Position numbers and translations under genes: made by a program
Part shown: positions 1 through 8,978 of the stretch, in pieces
Layout: the number at the start of each line of letters is the position of its first letter
Position numbering within the stretch: the stretch's first letter is position 1
Origin: Bacillota bacterium
GTDB taxonomy: Bacteria; Bacillota; Clostridia; Saccharofermentanales; DTU023
Assembly: GCA_029570375.1 (NCBI GenBank)
Contig: JAKPXB010000007.1
Span: forward strand, 1 to 43,727
Length of the DNA stretch: 43,727 nt
Direction: 5' to 3'
Notes under the pieces: generated by a model
Told to the model about the DNA's origin: nothing
The model's database searches: none
The model's input: the letters and a program-made list of their open reading frames with translations, nothing else

Positions 1-1131
1 GAAGAAGAACGTGACATGCGCGTATTTCTCTGTCTCGGCGATGCGCAGCTGTCTCAACCCCGCTTCGGAGACAATTTCACCGAACGTGCCGGTCAGCTCC
101 ACCGGCGGAAAAGCTGTGGTGTATTGCGGGAACGCATCAAAGCCCGCACTGTATTCAGTCATGCCGACATAATGAAGGCCGAGGGGCGAATCGACAACAG
201 GAAACTTATCAAATCCCGGTTCGCATAAAGCCCGTGTCATTTCACGTGCCCGGTCCGGTCTGAAGTTGAAGAATATGAAGCTGTCTCCCGCGCGGACCGG
301 CGCGGCCGCTTCGCCTCTTTCGTCAGTTATCAGGACCGGAGAGATAAACTCATCGGTCACTCCCTGCGCGTATGACGCGCGGATCGCTTCGAGCGGGTCT
401 GTCGCGCGCGTCCCTTCGAAGCGGACGGCCGTCAGGCAGCGATACGCTTTCTCCACTCGTTCCCAGCGATTGTCGCGGTCCATGGCGTAATAGCGACCGG
501 ACAGCGTCGCCACTCTGCCGACCCCCGCTTTGCGGATATGTCCGAGAAGAGCTTCCATGTAAATGATTCCTGATTCAGGCGGCGTATCGCGCCCGTCAAA
601 AAAAGCGTGAATCGCTACATCCCGAACACCCTCGCGCTTTGCCATATCGATCAGAGCGAAAAGGTGCGTGAGGTGGCTGTGCACACCGCCGTCGGACAGA
701 AGTCCTGCCAGATGGAGCGTCTTCTGTCCGTCCGCGGCGTTTCTCATGGCGCGCAGCAGCGCGTCATTTTCGAAAAATGTGCTGTCTTCAATGGCGTTGC
801 TGATTCTAAGCAAATCCTGGTAGACAATTCTGCCCGCGCCGATATTGGTATGCCCCACCTCAGAATTCCCCATCTGACCGTCAGGCAATCCGACATCGCG
901 GCCGCTTGTTCTAATCCTGGACACCGGCCACTCTTTGAGAAGCCGGTCGATATAGGGCGTATCCGCGGCCAGGGCCGCGTTTCCGCATGTATTTTCAGAG
1001 ATTCCCCATCCATCGAGAATGATCAGGGCGACAGGGCGTTTTGCTTGAGTCGTCATCTGGTTCACACTTTCGTTCTTTCCTTCGACGCGAGCCGCCAGGC
1101 TCGCCAAAACATCCGCCTGAGCTTTCCGCAT
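1..1131 (-). CDS. gpmI: 2,3-bisphosphoglycerate-independent phosphoglycerate mutase (partial, C-terminus outside window)
   Basis: This enzyme interconverts 3- and 2-phosphoglycerate in glycolysis using two metal ions and a phosphoserine intermediate. The reading frame stays open to the left edge, so 377 codons of an enzyme usually near 510 residues are visible. The metal-binding LDGWG motif lies near the N-terminus and is followed by VGLPDGQMGNSEVGHTNIG, which carries the catalytic serine. DGRDTPP and GRYYAMDRDNRW also match the family. The ATG at 1131 has GGAGG four bases upstream. It gives about 24 residues before the usual family start; an inner ATG before TTQAKRPVALI would give the standard length but lacks a clear ribosome site. 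The gene lies 78 bases downstream of pgk-tpiA on the same strand, so the two probably share a glycolytic operon. Identity is very secure and the exact start is less so. Confidence 0.95.
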   Translation of the reverse strand, partial: MRKAQADVLASLAARVEGKNESVNQMTTQAKRPVALIILDGWGISENTCGNAALAADTPYIDRLLKEWPVSRIRTSGRDVGLPDGQMGNSEVGHTNIGAGRIVYQDLLRISNAIEDSTFFENDALLRAMRNAADGQKTLHLAGLLSDGGVHSHLTHLFALIDMAKREGVRDVAIHAFFDGRDTPPESGIIYMEALLGHIRKAGVGRVATLSGRYYAMDRDNRWERVEKAYRCLTAVRFEGTRATDPLEAIRASYAQGVTDEFISPVLITDERGEAAAPVRAGDSFIFFNFRPDRAREMTRALCEPGFDKFPVVDSPLGLHYVGMTEYSAGFDAFPQYTTAFPPVELTGTFGEIVSEAGLRQLRIAETEKYAHVTFFF

Positions 1132-1209
1132 AATACCTCCCTGTTTGCCGAATGACGCAGGAAGCGGCCGGCGCGGTCAGTCAGTTTCATGCTCTTTTAG
1201 CCGAACTAA

Positions 1210-3159
1210 TCAGATGTTTGCGATCACCGCAAAGTCGTCCGCCTTCAAAGAAGCCCCTCCGACAAGTCCCCCGTCAACAGCGGACTGCGCAAACAGTCCG
1301 GCGGCATTCCCCGCGTTGATTGAACCGCCGTAGAGTATTTTCACAGAAGAAGCCGCCTCCGGTGAATACAGTCTCGTCAGGACATCGCGGATCAGCGCGC
1401 AAGCTTCCTGAGCCTGCGCTTCAGTCGCGACTTCGCCTGTACCGATGGCCCAGATCGGCTCATACGCGACCATTATCTGACAGAGAGAAGCCTCGGTAAT
1501 ACACTCAAAAGCGCGCTCAATTTGTGAGACGATATGCGCTTGCGTCTCGCCCGCTTTCCTCTGCTCTTTCGATTCACCGCAGCAGACAATCGGCCGGATG
1601 CCCCAGCGCAGTGCGGACCGCAGTTTGGCGTTTACGTCCGCATCCGTTTCGCCGGCATACGCGCGGCGCTCGGAATGGCCGATGATGACATACGGCACAT
1701 GCATGCGGGCGAGGGCGTACATGGACACCTCCCCCGTATAGGCGCCGGCATCCTCGCTGTGTCCGTTCTGCGCGGCGACATGGATGGGCGTCCCATTGCA
1801 GAGGGAAAGGGCAGCGTCAAGCGCTGTGAAAGGCACACCGACAATCACTTTTGAACTTGTGTCAGCGACGAGCGGCAAGAGTTTTTCGAGGAAGGAAACC
1901 GCCTCCGCGGGAACCTCGCGGTTCATCTTCCAGTTCCCCGCCGCGACAAGCTTGCGCGGATCGCGGTCAAGCAGACAATCGATCCCGGGGAGCACCTTCC
2001 CCTCCAGGAATTCAAGCGACGCCCCGCCGCCTGTCGACACGTGGTTCATCTTCTCTGAGTAACCGTATTTCTCGACGGCCGCCGCCGAGTCGCCGCCGCC
2101 GATGATGGATACGGCGCCGGATTCGGCGATTTCCCGCGCAATCTCACGCGTACCGTGGCTGAATGCCTCAAACTCAAATACGCCTACCGGGCCATTCCAC
2201 ACAACAGTCCCCGAGCGCCGGATCGTTTCCGCGAACAGACGCACCGTTTCAGGACCGATATCAAGTCCTTCCATGTCGTCGGGTATTTCGTTGGCGGCTA
2301 CCACAACGGGCGCCGCGTCTTCACCGTAGTGATCGGCGACAACCGTGTCGACAGGGAGAATGAGATTGACGCCTTTCTCTTCGGCGAGCAGCATCAGCTC
2401 TTTCGCGAGATCAATCTTGTCCGGCTCACAAATCGATCGTCCGACGGACCATCCGCGCGCGGCGAGGAATGTATAAGCCATGCCTCCGCCAATCAGGAGG
2501 TTGTCGACATTATTGATCAGGTGGCGGATCACGCCGATTTTATCGGAGACCTTCGATCCTCCCAGGATAGCCGTCAGCGGGCGCACCGGATCGGCGACTC
2601 CTTTGCCGAGCATCTCGAGCTCGCGGTTAATGGTATAGCCGGCGACGGCGGGCAGATGGTACGCCACCCCCGCGGTTGACGCGTGCGAACGGTGAACGGC
2701 GCCAAACGCGTCGCTCGCGTAGAGCTCCGCCATGGAAGCCAGCTTCCTCGCGAACTCGGGGTTGTTTTTCGTCTCTTCCTTGTGAAAACGGACGTTTTCG
2801 AGGAGAAGTATCTCCCCTTCCTTCAGCGCCGCGGCTTTTGCCATGGCATCCTCTCCCACCACATCGTCCGCTAACGCAACAGGCTTATTCAGGAGAACAG
2901 ACAGCCTTTCAGCTACTGGTTTGAGGGAAAAAGCTTTGTCAAATCCTTTCGGACGCCCGAGATGTGAAACAATAATCAGTTTCGCACCGCGTTCCGACAG
3001 CGCGCGGATAGTCGGCAGCGCCGCGCGAATCCGCCTGTCATCTGTTATCTCATTCGTCTTTTTATCAAGGGGAACATTGAATTCGGCGCGCAGCAAGACG
3101 CGTTTGCCCTTTACTTCAACATCGTCAATTGTTTTCTTGTCATAAATGATCATTTGCAT
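1210..3159 (-). CDS. pgk-tpiA: Fused phosphoglycerate kinase - triosephosphate isomerase
   Basis: One uninterrupted frame encodes two consecutive glycolytic enzymes. Residues 1 to about 398 are phosphoglycerate kinase, with RAEFNVPL, SHLGRPKG, LLENVRFHKEE, GGSKVSDKIGV, WNGPVGVFE and a GGGDSAAA nucleotide loop. Residues about 402 to 649 are triosephosphate isomerase, with the catalytic lysine in AGNWKMN, histidine in IGHSERR and glutamate in AYEPIWAIGTG, plus the phosphate-binding LYGGSIN and GGLVGGASL. Every catalytic residue I looked for is present in both halves. Fused PGK-TIM is established in Thermotoga, where a programmed frameshift makes the fusion; here no frameshift is needed. The second ATG at 3153 fits the upstream GAGGG better than the first at 3159. 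The enzyme should be cytoplasmic. gpmI follows on the same strand. Confidence 0.96.
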   Translation of the reverse strand: MQMIIYDKKTIDDVEVKGKRVLLRAEFNVPLDKKTNEITDDRRIRAALPTIRALSERGAKLIIVSHLGRPKGFDKAFSLKPVAERLSVLLNKPVALADDVVGEDAMAKAAALKEGEILLLENVRFHKEETKNNPEFARKLASMAELYASDAFGAVHRSHASTAGVAYHLPAVAGYTINRELEMLGKGVADPVRPLTAILGGSKVSDKIGVIRHLINNVDNLLIGGGMAYTFLAARGWSVGRSICEPDKIDLAKELMLLAEEKGVNLILPVDTVVADHYGEDAAPVVVAANEIPDDMEGLDIGPETVRLFAETIRRSGTVVWNGPVGVFEFEAFSHGTREIAREIAESGAVSIIGGGDSAAAVEKYGYSEKMNHVSTGGGASLEFLEGKVLPGIDCLLDRDPRKLVAAGNWKMNREVPAEAVSFLEKLLPLVADTSSKVIVGVPFTALDAALSLCNGTPIHVAAQNGHSEDAGAYTGEVSMYALARMHVPYVIIGHSERRAYAGETDADVNAKLRSALRWGIRPIVCCGESKEQRKAGETQAHIVSQIERAFECITEASLCQIMVAYEPIWAIGTGEVATEAQAQEACALIRDVLTRLYSPEAASSVKILYGGSINAGNAAGLFAQSAVDGGLVGGASLKADDFAVIANI

Positions 3160-3414
3160 ACCCTCGCTTTAATAATCGCTTCCGGCATCACATCATGCCG
3201 TTTCCCACCTCAAAACCTGATCGCCGGCCCGGATCACTGATCTCACCTCAAATCCGCTCACAGGCAGACTTCCGCCGTTCGGATGATAACTCTGACATCA
3301 ATTAAATCCGGCGCTACCAGTCTAACGCTATCGGCGGCTGCTTTCAGTAACGTATATGTAGATAATTGATTGTCAGAAATAGTCCTATTTGTGAAAATGA
3401 CGGGAATAACGGCG

Positions 3415-4371
3415 TCACCCGGCGGCAGATACAAACGGAGAGAAAGAAGTCTTCCCGTCGTACATCGGAGCGTGGTGATCCGATCGGCCGTGAAAATCAG
3501 AACCGGCTGTTCGGATCAGTCCCAGCTCGGAGGCAACCCCGGCGAGCAGACGCATTTCCTCCGGTCCGGCTTTCCCGTGAAAGCACTCGATGCCTCTCAA
3601 CCCCAGTTTCGCGAGATACTCAAAACGGCTGTATAGTTTCTTAAACGCGGAAGGATCATCGGGATTGCCTGTCCAGCCGTATTGCTGCGGGTGGGCGATT
3701 ACGCTCAGTCCTCCCGCCCGGTCGATTTCATGAAAAGCTTCCTCAATGGATCGCCTTGTCCTGTGCACAAAAGCGGGCTTCCCCTCGCCGAGCAGTTGCT
3801 GGAAGGCGCCTGACACAGAACGGCAGACACCGTGATCGACAAGCCAGAGGGCCATATGGACGCGGCCGGGAAGCGTTTTCTCTTTCCCGTAAAGCATAAG
3901 ATCGTCCATGGATATATCGTACCCAAGCGTTCTCAATTTTTCGATCATCGCGAGATTGCGCCGTTCTCTGTTTTTGGCCTGATCCGCGAAATAATCGGCG
4001 ATGCCGCCGGGATCGGGTTCCGTGAAATAGCCGAGAACATGAATCTCGCGGTTGTCGAGCATAACGCTGATTTCAACTCCAGGAACGAATAACGGTGACG
4101 AACCGTCCGCGCCCTCTCCCCGAGCGGATGAAGGCCCGCTGCCGAGAATGCCGAGAACTTCTCCGACTCCCGCCATGGTGTCGTGATCGGTCAGCGCGAA
4201 CGCGCTGAGATCGTTCTCAATCACATGGGCGACCAATTCGCCCGGAGTCAGGGCGCCATCCGAGTATGTCGAATGTATATGGTAATCAACTCCCCCCCGA
4301 ACAGAGGTCGTATCCAGGAACGCCGCCAGCCGATCTCGATCATGAGGAAGCGATGCAACCAAGGCCGCCAC
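3415..4371 (-). CDS. PHP-domain metal-dependent phosphoesterase
   Basis: This is a member of the TrpH/YciV-like PHP family, whose characterised members remove phosphate from 3',5'-nucleoside bisphosphates or trim RNA 5' ends. The metal-binding motifs appear in order: DYHIHSTYSDG, FALTDHDT, PGVEIS, IECFHGK and GSDFHG. It has 318 residues, slightly longer than the usual 280 or so because of an N-terminal extension. The start is a GTG directly abutting the TAG stop of the upstream glycosyltransferase, with GTAGG just before it, so translation is probably coupled. It is the last gene of an operon with the NlpC/P60 hydrolase and the glycosyltransferase. The neighbours do not reveal a specific substrate, and cytoplasmic nucleotide turnover is the family-based guess. 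Confidence 0.85.
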   Translation of the reverse strand: MAALVASLPHDRDRLAAFLDTTSVRGGVDYHIHSTYSDGALTPGELVAHVIENDLSAFALTDHDTMAGVGEVLGILGSGPSSARGEGADGSSPLFVPGVEISVMLDNREIHVLGYFTEPDPGGIADYFADQAKNRERRNLAMIEKLRTLGYDISMDDLMLYGKEKTLPGRVHMALWLVDHGVCRSVSGAFQQLLGEGKPAFVHRTRRSIEEAFHEIDRAGGLSVIAHPQQYGWTGNPDDPSAFKKLYSRFEYLAKLGLRGIECFHGKAGPEEMRLLAGVASELGLIRTAGSDFHGRSDHHAPMYDGKTSFSPFVSAAG

Positions 4372-5412
4372 CTACTTATCAGAAGCGGGTGCTTTTCCCT
4401 GCGTACCGGAGGAAGGCTCCGGTAAATCGGATGTCTCCTCCGTAATAATGTAGCGTGGACGACGCTTCGCTTCCTGAAACAGATTGGCCATATAAAGGCC
4501 GAGGAGTCCGAGGCTGATCAGAACGATACTCCCGATCAGCAGCTGAAGGAGAATGACCGTCGTGAAGCCGGTCGCCGCTTTGCCGTCAAAATAGCGGACG
4601 AGCGTCTGAACAGCGAGAATAAAGAAGACAATCAGGAAAATGACGCCCATGCTGCTGATCAGCATAAGCGGACGCGACGAAAAACCGGTGACCGCGTTAA
4701 ACGACAATTTGACAAGCTTGAAGAATCCCCATTTACTGCCGCCGATCTGGCGATCGTCTACTTCAAACGGAAAGGTTGCCCGCTTGAAGCCCATCCAGGC
4801 GGACAGCGCGCGGAAGAACGTCTCCCGCTCGGGCAGCGTGTTCCAGTGGTTGACGACTTTTCTGTCAAGCAGCTTGAAATCTGACGCGTCCTTGAGCCGG
4901 ATCCCGGACAGCTTCGCAAACGCGCCGTAGAAAGCGTTGGCGGCGAGCCTCGAGAAGCCCGACTCTTTGCCGCGCTTGGATTTGACACCCTCCACCACTT
5001 CATAGCCTTCGCGCCACAGGCGGATCATCCCGGGAATATACCGCGGTGGATGCTGCAGGTCTCCGTCCATCAGGATGACCGCGTCACCCTTCGCTTTAGC
5101 AAGACCGGCACAGATCGCCGCCTCTTTCCCGAAATTCCGTGAGAAACGCAGCGCGCTGACGTGAGAGGATTTCTCCCTGTATTTCAGTATTTCATCCCAC
5201 GTGCTGTCACAGGAACCGTCGTCAATCGCGAGAATTTCAAAACGGATGTCGAGCGTACGGAGCACACGCTCCGTCGTCTCAAGCGTCATCAGAATCTGCC
5301 CGGATTCATTGTAGAAAGGAATCACCACCGAAACAAAATCCATGTCGCTTTTCTCATCACAACGCGTATCGGATGCAACCTGGTTCATCGGTATCGGCTC
5401 TGCGTTTTTCAC
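4372..5412 (-). CDS. GT2-family membrane glycosyltransferase (DPM1/GtrB-like)
   Basis: The N-terminal half is a GT-A fold: SVVIPFYNES near residue 29, the DDGSCDST motif and the metal-binding MDGDLQHPP. This pattern belongs to polyprenyl-phosphate glycosyltransferases such as GtrB and DPM1, which transfer a sugar onto a lipid carrier on the cytoplasmic face. Two long hydrophobic segments follow at roughly residues 255-280 and 292-317, as in GtrB-type enzymes, and the tail is a hydrophilic, Pro/Ser-rich stretch. The gene begins six bases after the NlpC/P60 gene ends and abuts the PHP gene. That placement suggests cell-envelope polysaccharide or lipid-linked sugar work. The sugar and lipid acceptor cannot be read from the sequence. 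Confidence 0.88.
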   Translation of the reverse strand: MKNAEPIPMNQVASDTRCDEKSDMDFVSVVIPFYNESGQILMTLETTERVLRTLDIRFEILAIDDGSCDSTWDEILKYREKSSHVSALRFSRNFGKEAAICAGLAKAKGDAVILMDGDLQHPPRYIPGMIRLWREGYEVVEGVKSKRGKESGFSRLAANAFYGAFAKLSGIRLKDASDFKLLDRKVVNHWNTLPERETFFRALSAWMGFKRATFPFEVDDRQIGGSKWGFFKLVKLSFNAVTGFSSRPLMLISSMGVIFLIVFFILAVQTLVRYFDGKAATGFTTVILLQLLIGSIVLISLGLLGLYMANLFQEAKRRPRYIITEETSDLPEPSSGTQGKAPASDK

Positions 5413-5418
5413 GGCTGA

Positions 5419-7299
5419 TCAATCGAAGATGCGCTTCACCAGGGCGGGGATCTGGTAGTAATTCATAAGGCTGACGACTCTGACGCCGCCGCGGCTTTGC
5501 GCGTGAATCATCTGGTTGTTCCCCACATAGATCCCGACATGATGGTAACCGCTCCCCTTGCTGAAAAAGATCAGGTCACCCGGCAGAAGCGGTGAAAAAT
5601 CGCGTCCCTTGAATGGGACTTTAGTCCCGTAAAGCTGCGCCTGCCACGTCGCCCCATGATAAGTCATTTTGAAGCCGACCGCGTTGTAACAGTACAGAAC
5701 CAGACCGGAACAGTCGATACCGCGTGTCGACGCCCCTCCCAGAACATAAGGCGTTCCGATCAATGAGCGCGCGACCTGCACCACCTGGTTCCGAATCCCC
5801 GCGTGTGTGTCATTGACAGGCGGCTTCGGAGCCGATGTCCCGCCGGCGCTTTTGCTTGTAGCCGATGTCCCCTGATTCTTTGATGTGGTTGTAGCCGAAG
5901 TCGGCGATGGTTTATTCCTGACGATCAGGTCGTTGCTGGCATATCCGCGCACCCCGGCGGAAATCTCAACGAAGCTCCAGTCCGCGCCGACCGCCAGCCG
6001 TTTCAGCTTGTCCCCGAAGCGGACCACCGTCACGATTGAACAATTCGTATTCGGCTGCGACCGGACATTCATATAGCCCGTATTCACGTAAACCGTGTCT
6101 GTGGTTTTTTTGAATCCGCTCGGCGCGGGTTCGAGTGTTGTCAGAAGCTCACCGAGAATATAACCTGTTTTCCCGTCTCCGAGTTTAACCTTCGACCAGG
6201 TGCCGTTCGTCGCAAGCTCGGTCAGCCGCTCGTCGCGTCTCACCTGCGTGACAACAGCGGAAACAGTGGATGCGAGCTGCCTGACATTCGCCACGTTGGT
6301 ATCGACGTAAACCGTCCGGTTCGTCTTCGAGAACGGATTGACGGGCGGCGCTGTGCGGAGGAGGTCATTGCGTATATACGCGACGATACCGCCTTCCGTA
6401 CGGACGCGGGACCAGCCGCCATTCGTAGAGATCTGGTAAACTTTTTCATCTTTGTAGACGACTGACAGCCTCTCCGATTCAGTCGAAGGTTCCTCGCGAA
6501 GATTGGCCGCGTCCGCGTCGACATACATATCTTTTCCGGTGCCGATTTCTTCAACGACATGATCCGGTTTGACAGGGCCGAACAGCTCGTTGAGCATGTA
6601 ACCGGTCAGACTGTTCTCCGTTCTGATCTTCGACCACTCTTTGCCCGGTTCCAGGACACGCAGGGACATGCCGCGAAGGCCGAATCCGGCGATCTCGTAT
6701 TCTTTGCCCGGACCTTCCCGGACATAAACCTGGCGATTGAGCACGTACTGCGTGCTCCCTTTCAGCGGTATACCGGAAGCGGCATCGGAAGTCCTGGCAG
6801 GCGGAGCTGTCGAACCCGTCTCCGCAGCCGCAGAGGCAGGCGAAGACGGAGCACGTTCGGAAGAAGATGTCCCCGCTGTTGTCGCGGTTGTGGTTTGTTC
6901 CTGAGAAGCAGGGGTGGTTGCGACAGCGGCGGCAGAAGGATCGGGCACTGGTCCGGTTGCCGCGGGCTGACTGTCTGAGGTCCGGATGACAGGCACATCG
7001 GTTTCATCGAGCGGAAGCGGCGCGTCGCGGTCAATCAGCCCGCCTTGTTTCGAAGCGTCCTCCCTGAAATCCTGAAAAGGTATGTCAACCTGTTTCACTG
7101 AAGCCATACTGACAACAAAAATAGAGACAATCAGCACGAAAGCTACAACAGGTAATCCGTAGAACAGCGAACGCCCTATCGGCAATGATCTGAACCGTTT
7201 TCTTCTGCGCACTTGCGGCCGAACATGCTTCGATTGTGCGAAAATGTCAGAAAATTCCTGACCATTCAGTGATTCGTTGTCTCGGATACCGCCCGACAT
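5419..7299 (-). CDS. Membrane-anchored SH3b x4 - NlpC/P60 peptidoglycan endopeptidase
   Basis: This protein should sit in the membrane by a single N-terminal segment (about residues 46-66), after a basic cytoplasmic stretch rich in Arg and Lys, with the rest outside the cell. A Ser/Thr/Ala/Pro-rich linker (about 105-180) is followed by four bacterial SH3 repeats, near 183-245, 255-318, 328-392 and 400-463. Each begins with a YV-type strand and a V/L-R motif. A second Ser/Thr linker leads to an NlpC/P60 domain (about 502-626). The papain-like catalytic residues are visible as Cys530 in DCSGL, His587 in HHVGIY and His599 in IHAQS. Such enzymes cut peptide stems in peptidoglycan. A sigma-A-like promoter lies just upstream, making this the first gene of the operon with the GT2 and PHP genes. 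Confidence 0.93.
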   Translation of the reverse strand: MSGGIRDNESLNGQEFSDIFAQSKHVRPQVRRRKRFRSLPIGRSLFYGLPVVAFVLIVSIFVVSMASVKQVDIPFQDFREDASKQGGLIDRDAPLPLDETDVPVIRTSDSQPAATGPVPDPSAAAVATTPASQEQTTTATTAGTSSSERAPSSPASAAAETGSTAPPARTSDAASGIPLKGSTQYVLNRQVYVREGPGKEYEIAGFGLRGMSLRVLEPGKEWSKIRTENSLTGYMLNELFGPVKPDHVVEEIGTGKDMYVDADAANLREEPSTESERLSVVYKDEKVYQISTNGGWSRVRTEGGIVAYIRNDLLRTAPPVNPFSKTNRTVYVDTNVANVRQLASTVSAVVTQVRRDERLTELATNGTWSKVKLGDGKTGYILGELLTTLEPAPSGFKKTTDTVYVNTGYMNVRSQPNTNCSIVTVVRFGDKLKRLAVGADWSFVEISAGVRGYASNDLIVRNKPSPTSATTTSKNQGTSATSKSAGGTSAPKPPVNDTHAGIRNQVVQVARSLIGTPYVLGGASTRGIDCSGLVLYCYNAVGFKMTYHGATWQAQLYGTKVPFKGRDFSPLLPGDLIFFSKGSGYHHVGIYVGNNQMIHAQSRGGVRVVSLMNYYQIPALVKRIFD

Positions 7300-7353
7300 A
7301 ATGCCATCCTTCCCAAGCGAAATAACGCCAAAAAGGCGTCCTCAGTTTCCGCC

Positions 7354-7382
7354 ATTATAACAGGAGCGAACTCACCCTTCAA
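7354..7382 (-). promoter_or_regulatory. Sigma-A-type promoter of the NlpC/P60 operon
   Basis: On the minus strand a TTGAAG -35 box (7377-7382) is followed after exactly 17 bases by a perfect TATAAT -10 box (7354-7359), about 55 bases before the NlpC/P60 start at 7299. The -35 box overlaps the stop codon of citXG, so the two transcription units are packed tightly. A small ACGCC-TTTTT-GGCGT hairpin lies in the leader at about 7328-7342. Confidence 0.75.
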
Positions 7383-8959
7383 CAACCGGGTTGTGACATA
7401 TTAATGACTAAAAAATGAATAAATTCATGTACCAGACAGCTGCCCGCGAGCAGATCGGCGGCTCCTCCGCAGCTCAAACCCTGATCGCAGAAGCAGGCCG
7501 AAAGCTGATCAAGAAGGCTTTGCAGCCTGGATGCGGGCATCGCAAGCGCGGACGAGATGAGCGCCTCTGGGCTGTCGCTGTTCTGACATCCGAGGGCGGA
7601 TTGAATAGCACTGCGTATCCTCCTCGCCAGAGAAATACCGCCGCGCCTGATCAGCGTTGTATCTTCAGCGGCGGCGAGCAGCGCGACCAGCGCCCGCTGC
7701 CCCGCAAGGTTCTCTCCTTCACCCCTGTTCAGCGCACGGGTCATGATCGGAAGACCTATTTCGAAAACACACGGGAACCCCAGGACCGCTTCACGGCGGA
7801 TTCCCGTAAGCTTTTCCGCGCCGGTCTCTCCAGTGCCAGAAGAAGAAACCAGACCTGTTTCCCCGCAAGCGTCCGGGGTAAGAAGCGAACGTAATGCCGC
7901 TGTCTTTTCCTCTGACACGTGCTCTGCCATACCCCCCCGGACGCCTTCAAAAAAAGGCGAAGCAAGCGCCTGCTCGAGCGCACGCGAAATCCGCGCCGCC
8001 GTATCAGACATAATGGAGACTGAAACGCTGCCTTTGCCTTCGGGCCCCTTCTTTCGCTGAACCGGAAATGTTTCAGGCGTTTTCAGCTTTGCCGCGCAGA
8101 GCGCGCCGCCCGCTGCCAGCAGAATTCCCGCCGTATAAATCCAGCCGCGGTGCGCGTTTATCCCATCTGTCGCTTCCAGCATTGCCGCCTCCGCGTCCAT
8201 TCCCTCAAGGCGGAACCGGAGGATAGCATCGTCGTTATCTATTCCTTCCCAACCGGCTCTGAACGCATCTTCGTAAAAACGGAGAAGTGCCGCCTGGCTT
8301 CTCGCGAAAGTGAAACGGTCCATATCCCTGTGAGAACCGGAGTCATAAGGCGTCACGAGGCCGGGCTTCGGAGACACCAGAAGTTCAAACGATGACGCCC
8401 GGCACGCCATTGAAACAGCGCGGCCGGCAAGCGAATGAAAAACAGCCTGTTCGAGCATTCTCCAGGCTTTTTCCGCCAGCTCCTCCACCGGGTGCGCACG
8501 CGATCGCCCGCAGATCAGCGCTGCCTTTTCGCAGAGCAGGCATGAGCGCGGCTCCTTCCCGATGAATGAGCGCTTGACCTGCGCGCCGTCCACATCAATC
8601 ACATCGAGATCGAGAAGCCTGCCCGCATCCGAACACTCCTCCAGCGAAACAGCCAGTTTTTTAAGCGTCAGCGCGGAAATACCGGCAACCGCGAGAACAG
8701 ATTCATCACCTGTCGGTCCAGCGGTCAGTTCCTCCCGCGCGACCGCCGCTCCCATTGCCTTCAGGCGCGCTTTGAGGCGTCTCAGCGATTCATGGAAATA
8801 GTAAGATGACAGGGGCGTCCGCTTGACACGCCCCGGCAGATTAAGTGTCATGGACAGCAGGGGGCATCGGAACAGGGCGGTCAAGCGCGCCTGCCTTTCC
8901 GCGCGCCTCTCGCGAGCGTCAAGGATTTCCTCCAGCGTTACATTCTTCTCCTGGCACAT
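7379..8959 (-). CDS. citXG: CitX-CitG fusion: holo-acyl-carrier synthase plus triphosphoribosyl-dephospho-CoA synthase
   Basis: Citrate and citramalate lyases carry a phosphoribosyl-dephospho-CoA group on their small subunit. CitG makes the precursor from ATP and dephospho-CoA, and CitX transfers it to the apo-carrier. Residues about 1-185 match CitX, including a DLDVIDVDG stretch and a Cys-rich SCLLCEKAALICGRSRAH. Residues about 185-526 match CitG, with SPKPGLVTPYDSGSHRDMD and GINAHRGWIYTAGIL. CitXG fusions are known in other bacteria. The upstream P-loop/SAD gene ends 19 bases before this start. The lyase subunits it would modify (citDEF) lie about 4.6 kb upstream on the same strand, beyond unrelated genes, so this cofactor unit is split from its target operon. 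Confidence 0.9.
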   Translation of the reverse strand: MCQEKNVTLEEILDARERRAERQARLTALFRCPLLSMTLNLPGRVKRTPLSSYYFHESLRRLKARLKAMGAAVAREELTAGPTGDESVLAVAGISALTLKKLAVSLEECSDAGRLLDLDVIDVDGAQVKRSFIGKEPRSCLLCEKAALICGRSRAHPVEELAEKAWRMLEQAVFHSLAGRAVSMACRASSFELLVSPKPGLVTPYDSGSHRDMDRFTFARSQAALLRFYEDAFRAGWEGIDNDDAILRFRLEGMDAEAAMLEATDGINAHRGWIYTAGILLAAGGALCAAKLKTPETFPVQRKKGPEGKGSVSVSIMSDTAARISRALEQALASPFFEGVRGGMAEHVSEEKTAALRSLLTPDACGETGLVSSSGTGETGAEKLTGIRREAVLGFPCVFEIGLPIMTRALNRGEGENLAGQRALVALLAAAEDTTLIRRGGISLARRIRSAIQSALGCQNSDSPEALISSALAMPASRLQSLLDQLSACFCDQGLSCGGAADLLAGSCLVHEFIHFLVINMSQPGC

Positions 8960-8978
8960 GGGAACGCGCGGCAGCGGT

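Noticed and set aside
607-1155. A 182-codon open frame on the plus strand.
   Set aside because: It lies antisense to gpmI, whose conserved motifs read clearly on the minus strand; the plus frame has no recognisable motifs.
1210-3159. Programmed frameshift between pgk and tpiA as in Thermotoga.
   Set aside because: The two domains are in the same frame with no stop between them, so no shift is required.
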